A DNA stretch of 60,000 nucleotides from Liolophura sinensis (Eukaryota; Mollusca; Polyplacophora; Chitonida; Chitonidae), in NCBI RefSeq assembly GCF_032854445.1, contig NC_088303.1:11479501-11539500 (forward strand), given 5' to 3'. The notes under the pieces were generated by a model, which saw only the letters and a list, made by a program, of their open reading frames with translations, made no database searches and was not told the origin of the DNA. A program made the position numbers and the translations under genes. This document shows positions 36,871-49,805 of this stretch, piece by piece. Numbering within the stretch: position 1 is the first letter of the stretch; each line of letters opens with the position of its first letter.

Positions 36871-37876
36871 AAGGAACTCTGTTCCGAGTAAAAAGCTGCA
36901 ATAGCATATTAAGATACGAGCCTTTAGCTATTATGTTGTAATTTAATGGAAGCCTATTTGATTAATGAGAAGGCTGCGTTATGTATAGCATAGTACACTA
37001 GGGACATGCTTTACGAAACAATCTTATGCAAAGTTCTTAGTTATTACAATGGCGACACATCCTAAAGACATATGTTTCCATGGTAGTTACAATCAACCGT
37101 GTTTTGTTCTACAGGGCGTTAATTATTATAAATTACATGCATTGAGATCACGGGTACCGAACCTTCCATTCCCCAAACTGCCACTCGATCACCATTTCTC
37201 TCTCCTAGTACAGGCGCATCAATCACCATGTACCAAAGACTTTTACTGAATGTACCAACAATTTCTGTCGCCCTAGTTACCGATTTCTGGTCCACGCGTC
37301 GCCTCCATATACCTGACATAAAAAGCCCTGAGAAAATGTATGGCTGCAAACCGGGCAAAGATTTAGCAATGTGTGTGGCTTGAATTGCTAAGCTAAACAA
37401 AACAAGAATATAGCCTGAAGTCTTCAAAGTTGATGAATTACAGCGAGTTTTTAATATGGTTTACCATTTATAATTCTATAACAGCTATAATCGAATATTT
37501 AAGTACAATCACTGAAGAAAAAAATATAGCAATATAACAAATGTATTTCGTACACTATTAAGTACATACTTATTTACAGTATTGAGTACAGAGGCTGATT
37601 TTGTAACTCAAAATGTCTGTACACTTTATATCTTTGCGACAATATTTTACCTGATTCTGTTGACACCAAGCGACTCTTGGGTTTTAGCGCGCCGCTCTAG
37701 AGATAGGTAGGCCTAACAGAACTTATCCATTTATCAGTCTCAAAGCGTTTGTCGTCTGTAGAACAAAACGGTGTACTTTTCTATTCGACACAAATTTCAA
37801 TGGTAAATGTTCACGAGGCAAGTCCTCGTACACTGGGAATACAAAAAATGAAATGAAACTGGCCTTTAACAAAGTT
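36871..37876. other. Intergenic, nothing recognised
   Basis: A minus-strand frame at 37119-37427 starts with a hydrophobic, signal-like stretch but has no ATG (its first codon is TTG) and no known domain, so I do not call it. Confidence 0.4.
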
Positions 37877-38315
37877 TCAACTGCGAACAGAACATTTTGT
37901 TTCTAAACATGGGGTATTTGTAAATCTACCAACATCAACAATAAAGCCAGCAGTACCGAATCTGAAACTTGCCAAAACGTGCTTGTATTTAGGATTTCTA
38001 ACAATACTCAAGCATAAATCTTCACAAAAATACAAATTAAACAAATCGTATTTTGTGAAAATTGTACAAACAATAGAAACAACATAAGCTACTGTTCTAG
38101 TGTATGTCCATGCTTTTGATAAAACATTAACCAGTTGCATCAAAATGTTATGAATAGGTGGAATTTGCAGACTACGTAATCCAAGCGAACTGACATAAAT
38201 TACAGTTGGATGTCCCACTATTGATGAAGGGTTACAGTAAATAGATATACAATCACTCTGCACAAATATGTAATCTATAGACAAATAACTTTTGTTGAAC
38301 GAAAGCACTATCTTC
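37877..38315 (-). CDS. Unrecognised open frame, possible terminal exon
   Basis: Open for about 145 codons on the minus strand, ending ETKCSVRS then stop. There is no ATG near its start (GTG at 38308; first ATG deep inside, at MQLVNVL), but an acceptor-like ACCACATCACACTAG precedes it, so it could be a last exon or a fragment of an old mobile element. The content is rather hydrophobic (for example VVSIVCTIF) with scattered cysteines. I see no family motif and no supporting upstream exon. Confidence 0.2.
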
Positions 38316-38599
38316 TAGTGTGATGTGGTTGTAGGAGCTCACCAATCGATCGAAAGTTGCGCACCATGACAAGTTTCGGTATGTAACTCCGACTTGAAAT
38401 TTACTCCATTACATTTACGCATGCGTATGACTTATACATATACATATGAATTTTATATGTAACTTGAAGCTGATCAATAAGGTATAGCTTGAAGTTGAAT
38501 AATTATGTAGAGTGTTTTGAAAAATACTAACAGTCAAGGAAGTCTGAGCGTATGTTGGGCACTATAAGGACTGTGGAAGTGAAATCCCGGCTATTCAGA

Positions 38600-38808
38600 G
38601 GCGATGCGTCTACGCCTTCATCCTGCAGACATGCAGCTTACTTGCCTTCGGTAAGTCTCAGTGAAGCAGCATTAGATAAAAGAGCGGTGGAAATCCGTCC
38701 TGCGACAAGGAGGTACATTACATACACCTGCGGATTCCTTCGTCATCATATGACTGAAAAGTTGTTGAACACGACGTTAAACCCCGAGCACTCACTCACT
38801 TGTAATTG
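38600..38808 (+). mobile_element. SINE, family B, 5'-truncated
   Basis: From about GCAGCTTACTTGCCTTCGGT through GAGCGGTGGAAATCCGTCCT and CATATGACTGAAAAGTTG to CACTCACTCACT. No clear target duplication. Confidence 0.78.
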
Positions 38809-39057
38809 TTTTAATTAAGGCCTCAAAAGTAAGACACACTATATATTTTAGTAGCCAATATCTAATGGCCACGGGAGAGTAATGGATTGCCAGAGAATGT
38901 CCCGGATTTTTTAGGAATTAAAGAGTGCTGAAGGCGAGTAGCCTACCCCTCCCAGAGCTGTTTACAGTATCTAAATATAGGCCTGGGCTAGACATAATAT
39001 TACTTTATTGTTTTACATGAAATTGCATCGCAGCACCACCATACATAACTACATATG

Positions 39058-39400
39058 TCTACAGATCGCAGCGTTGGCCTAATGATTAGGGCACCCGCCT
39101 CGAAGTCTGAAGTCCCCGGGATCAAACTCGGATCATACCCAAAAAAGACTTTACAAAATGGTCGCTTTGGTGCTCAGTACTGAGAGGTTAGAGGAAGGAA
39201 ACATGACTGGTTAGCTCAGGGTCAGTATAGTGTGACTGGGTGGGGTGTCATGTCTGGTGTCTTTGGAATGATGCTTCAGCGGCGGCAGCACTAGGGCGGC
39301 ATGATCACAAGACACAATATACGTACACACACACACACGTACTTAATGACTCCTCGTCGCTATATGACTTGAAAATGTCATGTATACGATGCAAACTATG
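39058..39400 (+). mobile_element. SINE, family C
   Basis: The tRNA-like head GCGTTGGCCTAATGATTAGG holds the A box and GGGATCAAACTCGG is B-box-like. Middle GGGTGGGGTGTCATG; tail CGTCGCTATATGACTTGAAA then GTATACGATGCAAAC, a diverged form of the family B end. Contains an ACACACACAC run. Confidence 0.75.
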
Positions 39401-40004
39401 ATTCGATCAAGGATGCCCTTAGTTTTCAGTCGACCTTAGGTGAATCTGAAGCTTGCAAGTTCGGATTTCTGGAAAAAGCTTAAGATCAAGTTGATCTTTT
39501 TGTACTCTCTTAGATCATTGAGTACCCTCGCCTAAACACATGCAAAAGTAATTCATGGGAGATAACTCCCTGCCAGTAAACGTATTTCCCTTTCAGGATG
39601 GAGTTAAGTCCCCCTCAGTCTTCCAAACGTGGATTTAACGTGCAGGCATACTAACCCATTCAGTGCTGACAAAGTCTCCCGCTAAGCTAAAATGAAAACT
39701 AAATTAAAAAATAAAAACACATTGGTTTAAGGGTATCATTTTACAGTAAGTTTAATAATGGCAAATGAATCTGTTTAAACTCTTTTAATGCCCCCATAGC
39801 ATGGAATTTTACCGATATTGGTGCGCATAGCAAGTCGTATTCATAAAGCACAAAACTTCCCCTCCCTCTCCGCCAACCTACATTTACGTAGGAGACAGAC
39901 AGGTACGTTCAAGCTAATCCCATATTCGTGAATAATGTTACAAATCTAGAGATGTGTAACTATATGTCTATAATTCTGTACATCCCGGTGCGCATGGATG
40001 CATG
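39401..40004. other. Intergenic, nothing recognised
   Basis: No gene or repeat family seen. Confidence 0.45.
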
Positions 40005-40184
40005 TCAAACCTTTAAGGTCGTACGTGGGAAGGTCCCTCTGCAACCTGCGGATGGTCGTGGGTTTCCCCCGGGCTCTGCCCAGTTTCCACTAATCATAAT
40101 GCTGGCGGCCGTCGTATAAGTGCAATGCTCTTGAGAACGGCGTAAAACACCAATCAAATAAATAAATAAATCAAATCTTTAAGG
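40005..40184 (+). mobile_element. SINE, family A, 5'-truncated with 14-bp target duplication
   Basis: The element is at 40019-40170, flanked by TCAAACCTTTAAGG (40005-40018) and TCAAATCTTTAAGG (40171-40184), one mismatch. Confidence 0.88.
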
Positions 40185-40820
40185 TGTATAAAAAATAAAC
40201 ATTACATTTAAGTTCAGATGAAAGCGTACGGAAAATTAGTTGTGAATGTGGTATATATGTTTTCGTTGTTTTTCAAAGAGAAAAAGACACAAAAAATGTT
40301 TGCATGGTGGGTATATGTGACCACCTTTTGGTGTCTTTGTACAGTCTTTGTGTAATAATCTTATAAAAGAGGATGTAACACATGTTTAATATATACATTT
40401 GCCCTAGAATTTCATCTTTTCAGCTGTGTTCATTTGGGATTTTGATCATATCTATAATTTTAATATATTCATAAATATTACCATAATTCAGATTAACTGC
40501 ATATGTTTGGATATAAACAATAATTTCACATTCAAATAAATTTATCTGACATGCATCGCATCCTTATTTAAAGCATTATTATTATTATTATTATTATTAA
40601 ATACCAAAAGATGGTCCCAAATACCCATCATACACAAATATCTTCAAATACCCTTGTCTCCTGAAAAAAAAGTCGCTAAAAAAAAAATACAAAAGACCAC
40701 ACTGGCAAACAGGTTTTGCCGCTCTTTCATCTGATTTTGGCATTATTTTTATGTTTTCTTCTCATTCACATTTTTGTTACAATCTCATGTCATTCTACCA
40801 TATCCGTCATACTGCTTTAT
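40185..40820. other. Intergenic; (ATT)n microsatellite at about 40577-40600
   Basis: Eight ATT units and AT-rich flanks; no gene seen. Confidence 0.5.
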
Positions 40821-41040
40821 GCATATTTGCCTTCAAGTGGAGACGAATACATATTTGCCTACAGGTGGAGACGAAAGCGCATTTGCCTCCAGGTGGAGAC
40901 GAATGCATGCATATGCCTACAGGCGGAGACGAATGCATATTTGCCTACAGGAGGAGACGAATGCATATTTGCCTACAGGTGGAAACGAATGCATATTTGC
41001 CTACAGGAGGAGACGAAAAAGCATATTTGCCTACAGGTGA
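40821..41040. repeat. 28-bp minisatellite carrying a splice-acceptor-like motif, 8 copies
   Basis: Unit TATTTGCCTACAGGTGGAGA followed by CGAATGCA. Each unit holds a pyrimidine-rich stretch ending in CAG. Confidence 0.9.
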
Positions 41041-42020
41041 TATAAATTTTCAACCCTCTGGTGCATACATGCTAATCAAGCTGACGTTTCGTACCAATCC
41101 CTACATTTACATCTGTTTTCTAAACGTGTTTTCTCATATCTACACTTTATTATTTTAGCTTAACAGCTGAGTGTTGACTAAATCGGTCTATACTTTCGCT
41201 ATATTCTTCAATAAACACACGTGTATCGTAGGCCCTACTTGTGAACAAATATCCCATAAATATACTTACAGTTCTGACCCTTATTGACACGTTCATTTTA
41301 TCATTTTTAAGCGTAATGATATTAAAATTAGTATTATCAGTGGTATACAATAGGCCTACTTATCCATTTTGGGGAGTTTAATTTGTCAATAACTCGTAAA
41401 TCTGAATGAAAAGGAAACTCATGCCATCTACATATAGTTTTCATGTCGTGCATATTGATTCCCATTCATAAACCATGCAGAGTTTTTCAGCCAATCAGAA
41501 TAGCTGAGGTGCCGATAAGGATGACGTCACTCTGTCATACCGCCATTTTTGGTAAAAGCCGAGTGCTTGGCGAAATGCTGGGGTGCGTATGCTTTTCATT
41601 TTTACAAATTTATAGATTACCGCATAGAATTGTAAAGGTCATCGTCCGTACTTAAAAATTTTGAGCTTTGAATAAGAAGTGTTCATGATGGTATGTGTTA
41701 AAGACAACAGCGTAGCGTTGAAACCAGCAGGTGTCTGTTTTCGCTAGCGCGTTCAGTAGCACTGGCAGTACTTAGCCAACAGCAGCAGCAGTCTTGGCAT
41801 GTTGTTGTTGCTGGCAAATGACAAAAATCAAAGTCTCACTGAATCTTCCGGACTTGTTTGTTTCTGTGAAGATCTCTGGGTTAATGATAAGTCGTGATTT
41901 CCAAGCCACTAGGTTTGCAGATCCGGCATTGTGGCCGCGATTAGAGGATAAGTCATAGGCGAGTTGTTAATATTTACAATATAGGCTACAGAGTTGATTA
42001 TTCATGCGTAAAGACTTGAA
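41041..42020. other. Intergenic, nothing recognised
   Basis: No gene or repeat family seen. Confidence 0.45.
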
Positions 42021-42302
42021 AGATAAGAAAGATTTATTTATTTGATGGGTGTTTTACGCCGTACTCAAGAATATTTCACTTATACGACGGCGGGCAGCAT
42101 TATGGTGGGTGGAAACCGGGCAGAGCCTGGGGGAAACCCACGACCATCCGCAGGTTGCTGGCAGATCTTTACCACATACGCCTGGAGAGGAAGCCAGCAT
42201 GAGCTGGACTCACAGCGACCGCATTGGTGAGAGGCTCCTGGGTCATTACGCTGCGCTAGCGCGCTAACCGACTGAGCCACAGAGGCCCCGAGATAAGAAA
42301 GA
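42021..42302 (-). mobile_element. SINE, family A, full length, reverse orientation
   Basis: The element is at 42033-42290. On the plus strand it starts TTTATTTATTTGATGGGTGT and ends with the tRNA-like head GCGCGCTAACCGACTGAGCC plus ACAGAGGCC. An exact 12-bp duplication AGATAAGAAAGA lies at 42021-42032 and 42291-42302. This is the cleanest full-length copy. Confidence 0.92.
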
Positions 42303-42710
42303 CTGGAATGTCTTAGAAGTTCGTTATCCATAATTTTGTTTACTGAATGTTGGACAGTACAGTAATTTGTGTAGGTATGATTGGGGTCAAATCTTCCAAG
42401 AGTGATTTCGTCAAAGATTATACTTTGTAAGGTATATAATCATATCATACATCTTTATATTTAAATCAAACATTAGTCAAGCTGTTTTGTTGGAAAAATA
42501 CTAGTTGATTGGATGTTTAAATGGTAGAACGTGTCTGATATCATCAGTAGAGTAGATGTGCGTCAAAATTGGCAGCAAAATGCTTTATTTTGAGTCCATT
42601 CAGTGTAGTTAGATGTGGTTAGGCTGACCGGCGTTTCCAACATGTCCTTTTTATAATTACATATTGTTTATAATTACCAGTGTTATTACCAGTTATCTAC
42701 TGATTTGATA
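42303..42710. other. Intergenic, nothing recognised
   Basis: No gene or repeat family seen. Confidence 0.45.
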
Positions 42711-43385
42711 CAAGGGCCTGTGAGTGATGTGCACACCCTTGCATGCTGACAGTATGAGTGATGTGCACACCCTTGCATGCCGACAGTACGAGTGATGTGC
42801 ACACCCTTGCATGCCGACAGTATGAGTGATATGCACACCCTTGCATGCTGACAGTATGAGTGATGTGCACTCCCTTGCATGCCGACAGTATGAGTGATAT
42901 GCACACCTTTGCATGCTGACAGTATGAGTGATGTGCACACCCTTGCATGCTGACAGTATTAGTGATATGCACACCCTTGCGTGCTGACAGTATGAGTGGT
43001 GTGCACACCCTGGCATACTGACAGTATGAGTGATATGCACACCCTTGCATGCCGACAGTACGAGTGATATGCACACCTTTGCATGCTGACAGTATGAGTG
43101 ATGTGCACACCCTTGCATGCTGACAGTATTAGTGATACGCACACCCTTGCATGCTGACAGTATGAGTGGTGTGCACACCCTGGCATACTGACAGTATGAG
43201 TGATATGCACACCCTTGCATGCCGACAGTACGAGTGATATGCACACCTTTGCATGCTGACAGCATGAGTGATACAAGGGCCTGTGAGTGATATGCACACC
43301 TTTGCATGCTGACAGCATGAGTGATACAAGGGCCTGTGAGTGATATGCACACCTTTGCATGCTGACAGTATGAGTGACATCCATG
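42711..43385. repeat. 34-bp minisatellite, about 19 copies
   Basis: Unit ATGAGTGATGTGCACACCCT-TGCATGCTGACAGT. The last copies include GATACAAGGGCCTGTGAGTG, which also marks the 5' edge at 42708. Long minus-strand frames here are repeat artefacts. Confidence 0.95.
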
Positions 43386-44085
43386 AATCATTGCCAAGTC
43401 CATGTCTCAAAATCTTATCTGATCAACATTGAGCTAAAATTGCTTAAGATGTATTCATTGCACTGAATGTTCTCAAGGTGATATTTTGGTAAATGGGCTA
43501 TTCAGACACCATGATATGTGGACGTGACATTTTTATACATACATATGGATAAAGCTTCATAATAAAAGTTTGTCTGTAAAAGTTGGCCCTGTAATAACAA
43601 AAAATTAATTGCAGAATACATTCTACAGCAGGTTATTAATCTTGAACAATATGACCATATCTTGGATGACTTTTATTCACTATGTAACATACCCCTTTAT
43701 ATCCCCTACAGTCACGAAAACAGAAGCTCGAAGAATGATAAAACTGGAAAGAATCTTTCAACAGATACTATATCTTAGCCCTTTTGAACACTTTATTCAC
43801 TTACTGTAGTTGTTGACCTAGGTTCACATGAAGCACATGTATCAGTTAGCAGAAGCTTCAGAAATTTTCCAAAGGAAGGTGTCTTTGAGTTGTCAAAATT
43901 TGCAGCATCCACTGTAATAGTACGTGTAGTACATCAGTATACAGATGCCTCTGTATTAATTAATCCTTCTTTGCACACATGAATTATACATCCTGTTAGC
44001 TTATGTGGGGAGTATATGTATTAGTTACAGATTGTGAATGTACTAGCTTGTAATCTGTGGTTGGTATGCATTGTAGATGATTGCT
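43386..44085. other. Intergenic, nothing recognised
   Basis: No gene or repeat family seen. Confidence 0.45.
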
Positions 44086-44962
44086 CCTCAAATGTATTAG
44101 TACAGGTTATATCTCAGCAAGTGTATGAGTACAGGTTATATCGCAGCATGTGTATGAGTGCAGGTTAAATCTGAGTAAGTGTATGAGTACAGGTTATATC
44201 GCAGTGTGTGTATGAGTGCAGGTTATATCTGAGTAAGTGTATGAGTACAGGTTATATCTCAGCAAGTGTATGAGCACAGGTTGTATCTTAGCAAGTGTAT
44301 GATTACAGGTTATATAGCAACAAGTGTATGAGTACAGGTTATATCTCACCAAGTGTACGAGTACAGGTTATATCTCAAGTGTATGAGTGCAGGTTATATC
44401 ACAGCAAGTGTGTGAGTACGGGTTATATCTCAAGTGTATGAGTGCAGGTTATATCACAGCAAGTGTATGCGTACAGGTTGTATCTCAAGTGTATGAGTGC
44501 AGGTTATATCACAGCAAGTGTATAAGTACAGGTTATATCGCAGCATGTGTATGGGTGCAGGTTATATCTGAGTAAGTGTATGAGTACAGGTTATATCTCA
44601 GCAAGTGTATGAGCACAGGTTATATCTCAGCAAGTGTATGATTACAGGTTATATCGCAGCTAGTGTATGAGTGCAGGTTATATCTGAGTAAGTGTACGAG
44701 TACAGGTTATATCTGAGTAAGTGTATGAGTACAGGTTATATCTCAGCAAGTGTATGATTACAGGTTATATCGCAGCAGGTGTATGAGTACAGGTTGTATC
44801 TCAGAAAGCCTATGAGTACAGGTTATATCACAGCAAATGTATGAGTACAGGTTATATCGCAGCAAGTGTATGAGTACAGGTTATATCGCAACTAGTGTAT
44901 GAGTACAGGTTATATCACAGCAAGTGTATGAGTACAGCCTATATCACAGCAAGTGTAACATG
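44086..44962. repeat. 29-bp minisatellite, about 30 copies
   Basis: Unit GTATGAGTACAGGTTATATC-TCAGCAAGT, with variants CGCAGCA, TGAGTA and a shortened TCAAGT. Confidence 0.95.
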
Positions 44963-45997
44963 AGAATTGTGAGAGCAAGATTTTAAAGTCTCAAGTTGGT
45001 ATTTCTTCATAAGCCAAGATTCTGCTTGTTGACTATAAAACATCCCAGGGGTCTGGTCCCTGTGAATTGATTATTTTTATGCCATTGCGTAGTATTAACT
45101 GTTCATATCCAAAAATAATATAACTTCTGCTGCTTATACATGTAAAGGTAATGTACAAGTTTTCTATATCAAGGAAATAACCTAACTAGTGCCACAATGC
45201 AATGATTGGATAAGCATGATAGCTATGACTGCTGTCATTCAGAGATTATAGCTATTATCACAGCTATGATAACATGCATAGGTAATTAACAGTTTAACAC
45301 AGAGGTACATATATGGTTAATCAGTAGGAACGGTGTGAGGTGGGAGAACTGAAATGTACACCTTATTTGTGAAGTCGTGATTCCACAGAACCATTGAAAA
45401 TTAAGTAAAGCAAGTTTTGTATTAGGCACATGTAGCGAGGCACAGCTGTATTATTTGTTGTATTATTTGTTGTATTATTTGTTTCGAAAACATATAAATA
45501 CATATATGATATAATACTCATGTGATTCTGTAAATGTCAGTGTAAATGTTAGAGGTCCGAAAATGCTCAGAATTCTGTAACAGGCTCGCTGAAATACATG
45601 CTGACTTACTGTAAGTTTATGTAAGCTATGGCAACCATGGCAAGCAAAGTTGGAAATAAGGTTTTTTTTTTTTTGGTCAGAATGAGATATTCAATTCAAG
45701 CGAAGCCTGATCAAACATTGATCTACCAGTAGTCTTATTCAGCTGAAATAAGACTATCTTTCATCTAGTGTTTTTACATTAAACCTTCATGAAACCTCTT
45801 CCCAATATAGGCTGAATCAAGTGAGAGCAGATAAAATCAGGTTGGATGTAGTTGACCTGTATTAAGTTTTTAACTCTCCAAATTGAATCAGTGTGACATG
45901 TGAGCTGGACTTCAGTGTTGTGGTTAATGTTAGGATGGAAAATCACATGCCTGACTAAATCTACAATATACGTTCCATCTACATGTGTATTTTTCAT
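44963..45997. other. Intergenic; small repeat TATTATTTGTTG at 45450-45485
   Basis: No gene seen. Confidence 0.45.
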
Positions 45998-46977
45998 GTT
46001 TCCAGGGCTTGAATTTAAGGATTTTAACCCACTGGCCAGGTAGAGCTAGTGGTCTTCAGATATTACTAGCCCTCATCAAATTTCACCAGCCCTCAAAAAT
46101 TCTGGAATTTCAGTTAACACACCATAATAATGTAGCGAGATCCTAGTGGTACTACTAAAGGGTCTTCGTTCTAACCTTGCAAGCCAGTAAATGTTTCACA
46201 TGAACTCTTTCACAAGACACCCCTGATAGCACCTTGTGAATTAAATACTTCACTGTTAATGCTCCAAGTTGAAACTATACATTACGTATGATAATGCAAA
46301 TCAACATAAATAGCAAAAGTTGCACGTAGTACATACTGTTAAAGTAAAAGACATCACCTGGCTAGAACATATTTCAATGGAAATCTGAACGCTCAAGCTC
46401 TCTAAAATTTGTTATACTTTATTTTTTCAATGAGATTTCACTGAATAAAATGTAAGACAAACTGACAATACTAAGCAATTGGATGTTGTGACTTGAGGTA
46501 GCCATCTTGAGAATTTTATGTCAGTACACCTCAACCCCCCTTTTTCTTTGACGGTTCAGCCACAGGAATAAACCACCACATAGCGAAATTCAGCTTAACC
46601 GAACTTCATTCATACTTTGCAAATGGTGCTAGCTACCGACAAACATGGAGGCAGTTGCTATCGTGTTCTGCGCAGCTCTTACCTAGACCCGTACTTTTCT
46701 ATGATGTACCTTATATGTTAGTTTGAAGGAAAGGTGCGTATGTGTGTGTTTCATTCAACACTGTTGAATGGAGAACAAAATCTTTTCCGTTTAGCTTGCT
46801 AAAAATAGGACGCATTGGAAGTATTCCAGTATAGTTTTACGAACCTTTTATCACCATAATTTTGTCTACCATAGTTTTTACTAGCCAAAGCTAGTGGTTT
46901 CAGAACTATACTAGCCCGATGGCTATTTTCACTCGCCACAGGCCAGTGGACCTATACTAATTTTGAACCCTGGTTTC
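45998..46977. mobile_element. Non-autonomous DNA transposon (MITE-like), ~970 bp
   Basis: The ends are imperfect inverted repeats: the left starts CAGGGCTTGAATTTAAGG with CCACTGGCC about 30 bases in; the right, reversed, reads CAGGGTTCAAAATTAGTA with CCACTGGCC at the same distance. Both ends carry CTAGTGG and ACTAGCCC motifs. GTTTC flanks it at 45998-46002 and 46973-46977 as a possible 5-bp target duplication. No transposase frame inside. Confidence 0.72.
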
Positions 46978-49717
46978 AAACGTCACAAATAGAGAATGTT
47001 TAAAGTTGTCAGGCTGGGACAAAGCATACAAAAGTCAGATATTATACTGTCAGCTTTGTAACATTCTGGCATTCAGTACGGTACTGAATAAAGTGTAGTG
47101 TTATGTTAACATGCTGATTCCTGCCAATACTTGTATTAAACCTTGTTGAGAGGTATCTGTTATGTCAGGTGACCTTCTCTGAAAGAACCTCCACTTTAAG
47201 ACTCCACCCACCCCAGGCGGTACTTGCGTCTTCCTCACCTAGCCTGGTGTGGCATGGATGCGTGTATAGGTCTGTGTGAGTCAGCCGTATTCTCGGCTGG
47301 CTATATAACCTGATGAGCTGTGGCGATCACATCGTGTAGTAGTGAGCACTGTGGTAGGGACTACGCATCTTATATAACAGATCTCCTGGATATATAGTGT
47401 TGTCACATTTTACCTGGCTGTCACAGAGGGTGAACATTACAGGGGTGACAATTCAGAAATTTCAGGTGTTATCTGCCTAGCCTAAAGTAAAGACTGAAGC
47501 ACGGATTACCAGTGTTTTCATATGCGTAAGTGAAATCCATAATGCAATATACTTCGTGTTGTGAATAGCTAAGAAATCAGTTGTCATGCACTTGTGTAGA
47601 ATACCTCCGGTAAGTATAATGCATTTAAGCATTTTAGTGGCACTTTATGAGCATTAGGCTATTTGCTTTTGCGTTTCCCTTTGTGTATATATCAGTTACA
47701 ATTTATCTTTCTCAATACTGTGTACATGTCCTATTGTATCGTTAATGTTACTCTGTGGTAGTGCCTTGTAGTATCCGTTTTTGTCTGTGGTGTGTAAAAT
47801 TTACATTAAATGTCTAGTGTGATTCGATGTACAGATATTACACAAATACACGGAACATGCATGTACATGTACCCAAGTTTGCGATAAGTTTGCTAGCTGC
47901 CTTACAGTCAGGTGTAAAAATAGTGAAACAGAACATAGTTCTTAAGTATACAGCTGGGATAAGTTGTTTGTATATATTTGAAGCCAATCCCCTGTCTGTC
48001 AGTGCTGCTGGCAGAATAACAACATCTGCAGTCTGGCAGAGTAAATCTCAGCATTCTAATAGCGTTGTAACAGTAATACTTCATATAAGTGGAGACGGTC
48101 TGTAGGGAATTGGAGACATGAGGATAATGACACTCCAGTCTGCATAGTGTAAATCACTAGATCATGGGGCTTACTGTTTTGATAGACTGAGGTCACACTG
48201 GTAGAGAATGTATAATGATAATGTTCATTTACATTGATAACTTTATAATTTGTATTGTATTGTTTGTACCCCAGTTCAGTATTAATTCATGTACTGGTGT
48301 ACATGTATGTGTATATGTATATTTGTAAACTCTTTATTAAAACGTTGAAGTTTTTTAGCATATACATCATTACAATACATGTATACATATCAAAATATAC
48401 CTCTGTCAGCATGACACAAGGTATGATAAGGAGTGAGTGTAGTTAGAAGCTGACAGGTGTGTGGTGTACTGTAATCTGAGTGTAAACAGTTGGTAAGATG
48501 TGCCTGCCTTAGGGCTCTTACCTGTCTGACAGCTATTAAGATATAACTACAGATTAACCGCTTGACTGCACCTCAGATCAACATAAACGGGCTCAATTAT
48601 GTGTGAACAAATTAACATCAGTGTTACAAGGATGCAATGTAAAAAGAAATCAGAGGACTTGTGATTGCATACTTCATGTACAATGACATATCCAGGGTTT
48701 TGCTATGAGGACAAAGTAATAGTACTGTATAAAACAGGTGCATACAAGTACGTGTAGGCTGTAGCTTTCCATCAATTACACCCTGCAAAGAAACAATACA
48801 CTGTACATGTACATGTAATTATGCATGCTTCTGATTGATCGTTGCTATACCACGCAGCTTTAGCAGGTATTCCTTGAGTAACAATACTTGGGTAAAATGT
48901 CTTTAATATGTCCTTGAGATCTGAAATGCCATTTTAAAGGTCATTTTAGTGATGTTTTCTGCCTGCCTATAAAATTGAAAAGAATTGAAAATAGCAGAAA
49001 AAATAGTAGATTTTTTCAAGATCCTTCCATATTAATAACATTTACCATAAAGGTGGGGCAGTTATATTTACATGTATGTAAATACTAAGGGATATGAATA
49101 AGCCTTCAACATTAAAGATAATGACAAGCAGTTAGCTCACGCCACAAGTCACATGTAGATGTATTGACAAAAATTTGTAATGTAGATTTATCGCCGGAAA
49201 CAGAAATGTACTCGTACAACGTTTGTCTTGTTAGAAAACATATACTGGGGTAAAATTAAGTTCTGCAGTGCTCAAAAAGATATTTAAAAAAAGACTCGTT
49301 GTCTGTTAAACTAGAAGGTTCAAGAGTACTTTACCTTTGTATCATACATGCACATGCATTGTTGAAGCACTAAGTGAAATTGTTCACCACACAGAGGGAG
49401 CATTGTCTAAAGGTTAGCCATTGTACAGCTGTCGTGCCTGCAATTATAAAGTGTATGAAATTCTTCTTTGTTCTCAGAATTCTCAAATCAGTGTATAAAA
49501 TTTAACCTTTAAAATACTTAACGTTGTTCAGAAAACAAAGCCTAAACCCTGAACATTAGGTACCCTGTAAATTGTGAGGCCTTTGTCTGGTGATACATAT
49601 ACATGTGAAGCTATCATTTGCCCTGTAAGTCTCACATGTTCCATTTGCTGCTATCCAGAAGACCAACCTCAAACATCAAGTCCAGCTGATAAAATGCATG
49701 TATGTGGTCCAAGTTCG
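46978..49717. other. Intergenic or CLIC-gene upstream region
   Basis: Unique-looking DNA with several ACATGTAC motifs; apart from the possible promoter near 47.3 kb I see nothing definite. Confidence 0.4.
47296..47615 (+). promoter_or_regulatory. Possible promoter and non-coding first exon for the CLIC-like gene
   Basis: GGCTATATAACC near 47296 looks like a TATA box, and a strong donor CCG|GTAAGT lies at 47610-47615, giving a candidate first exon of about 280 bases. The next good plus-strand acceptor with a gene behind it is at 55612. The link over 8 kb is inference; the TATA and donor could each be chance. Confidence 0.2.
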
Positions 49718-49805
49718 CATCAATACATCAAGACTTGTACAGTTTCTACACGTACATGTTTCCCATCAATACATCAAGACTTGTACAGTTTCTACACGTA
49801 CATGT
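49718..49805. repeat. 42-bp tandem duplication
   Basis: CATCAATACATCAAGACTTG through TACACGTACATGT occurs at 49718-49759 and again at 49764-49805 with no mismatch, four bases apart. Confidence 0.93.

Noticed and set aside
42686-43410. Minus-strand frames up to 236 codons with repeating SACKGVHITHTV-like peptides.
   Set aside because: 34-bp minisatellite; the frames overlap each other and have no gene context.
47290-47400. Firm promoter call from TATATAA boxes.
   Set aside because: Kept only as a low-confidence candidate: AT-rich matches are common here and no transcript evidence is available.
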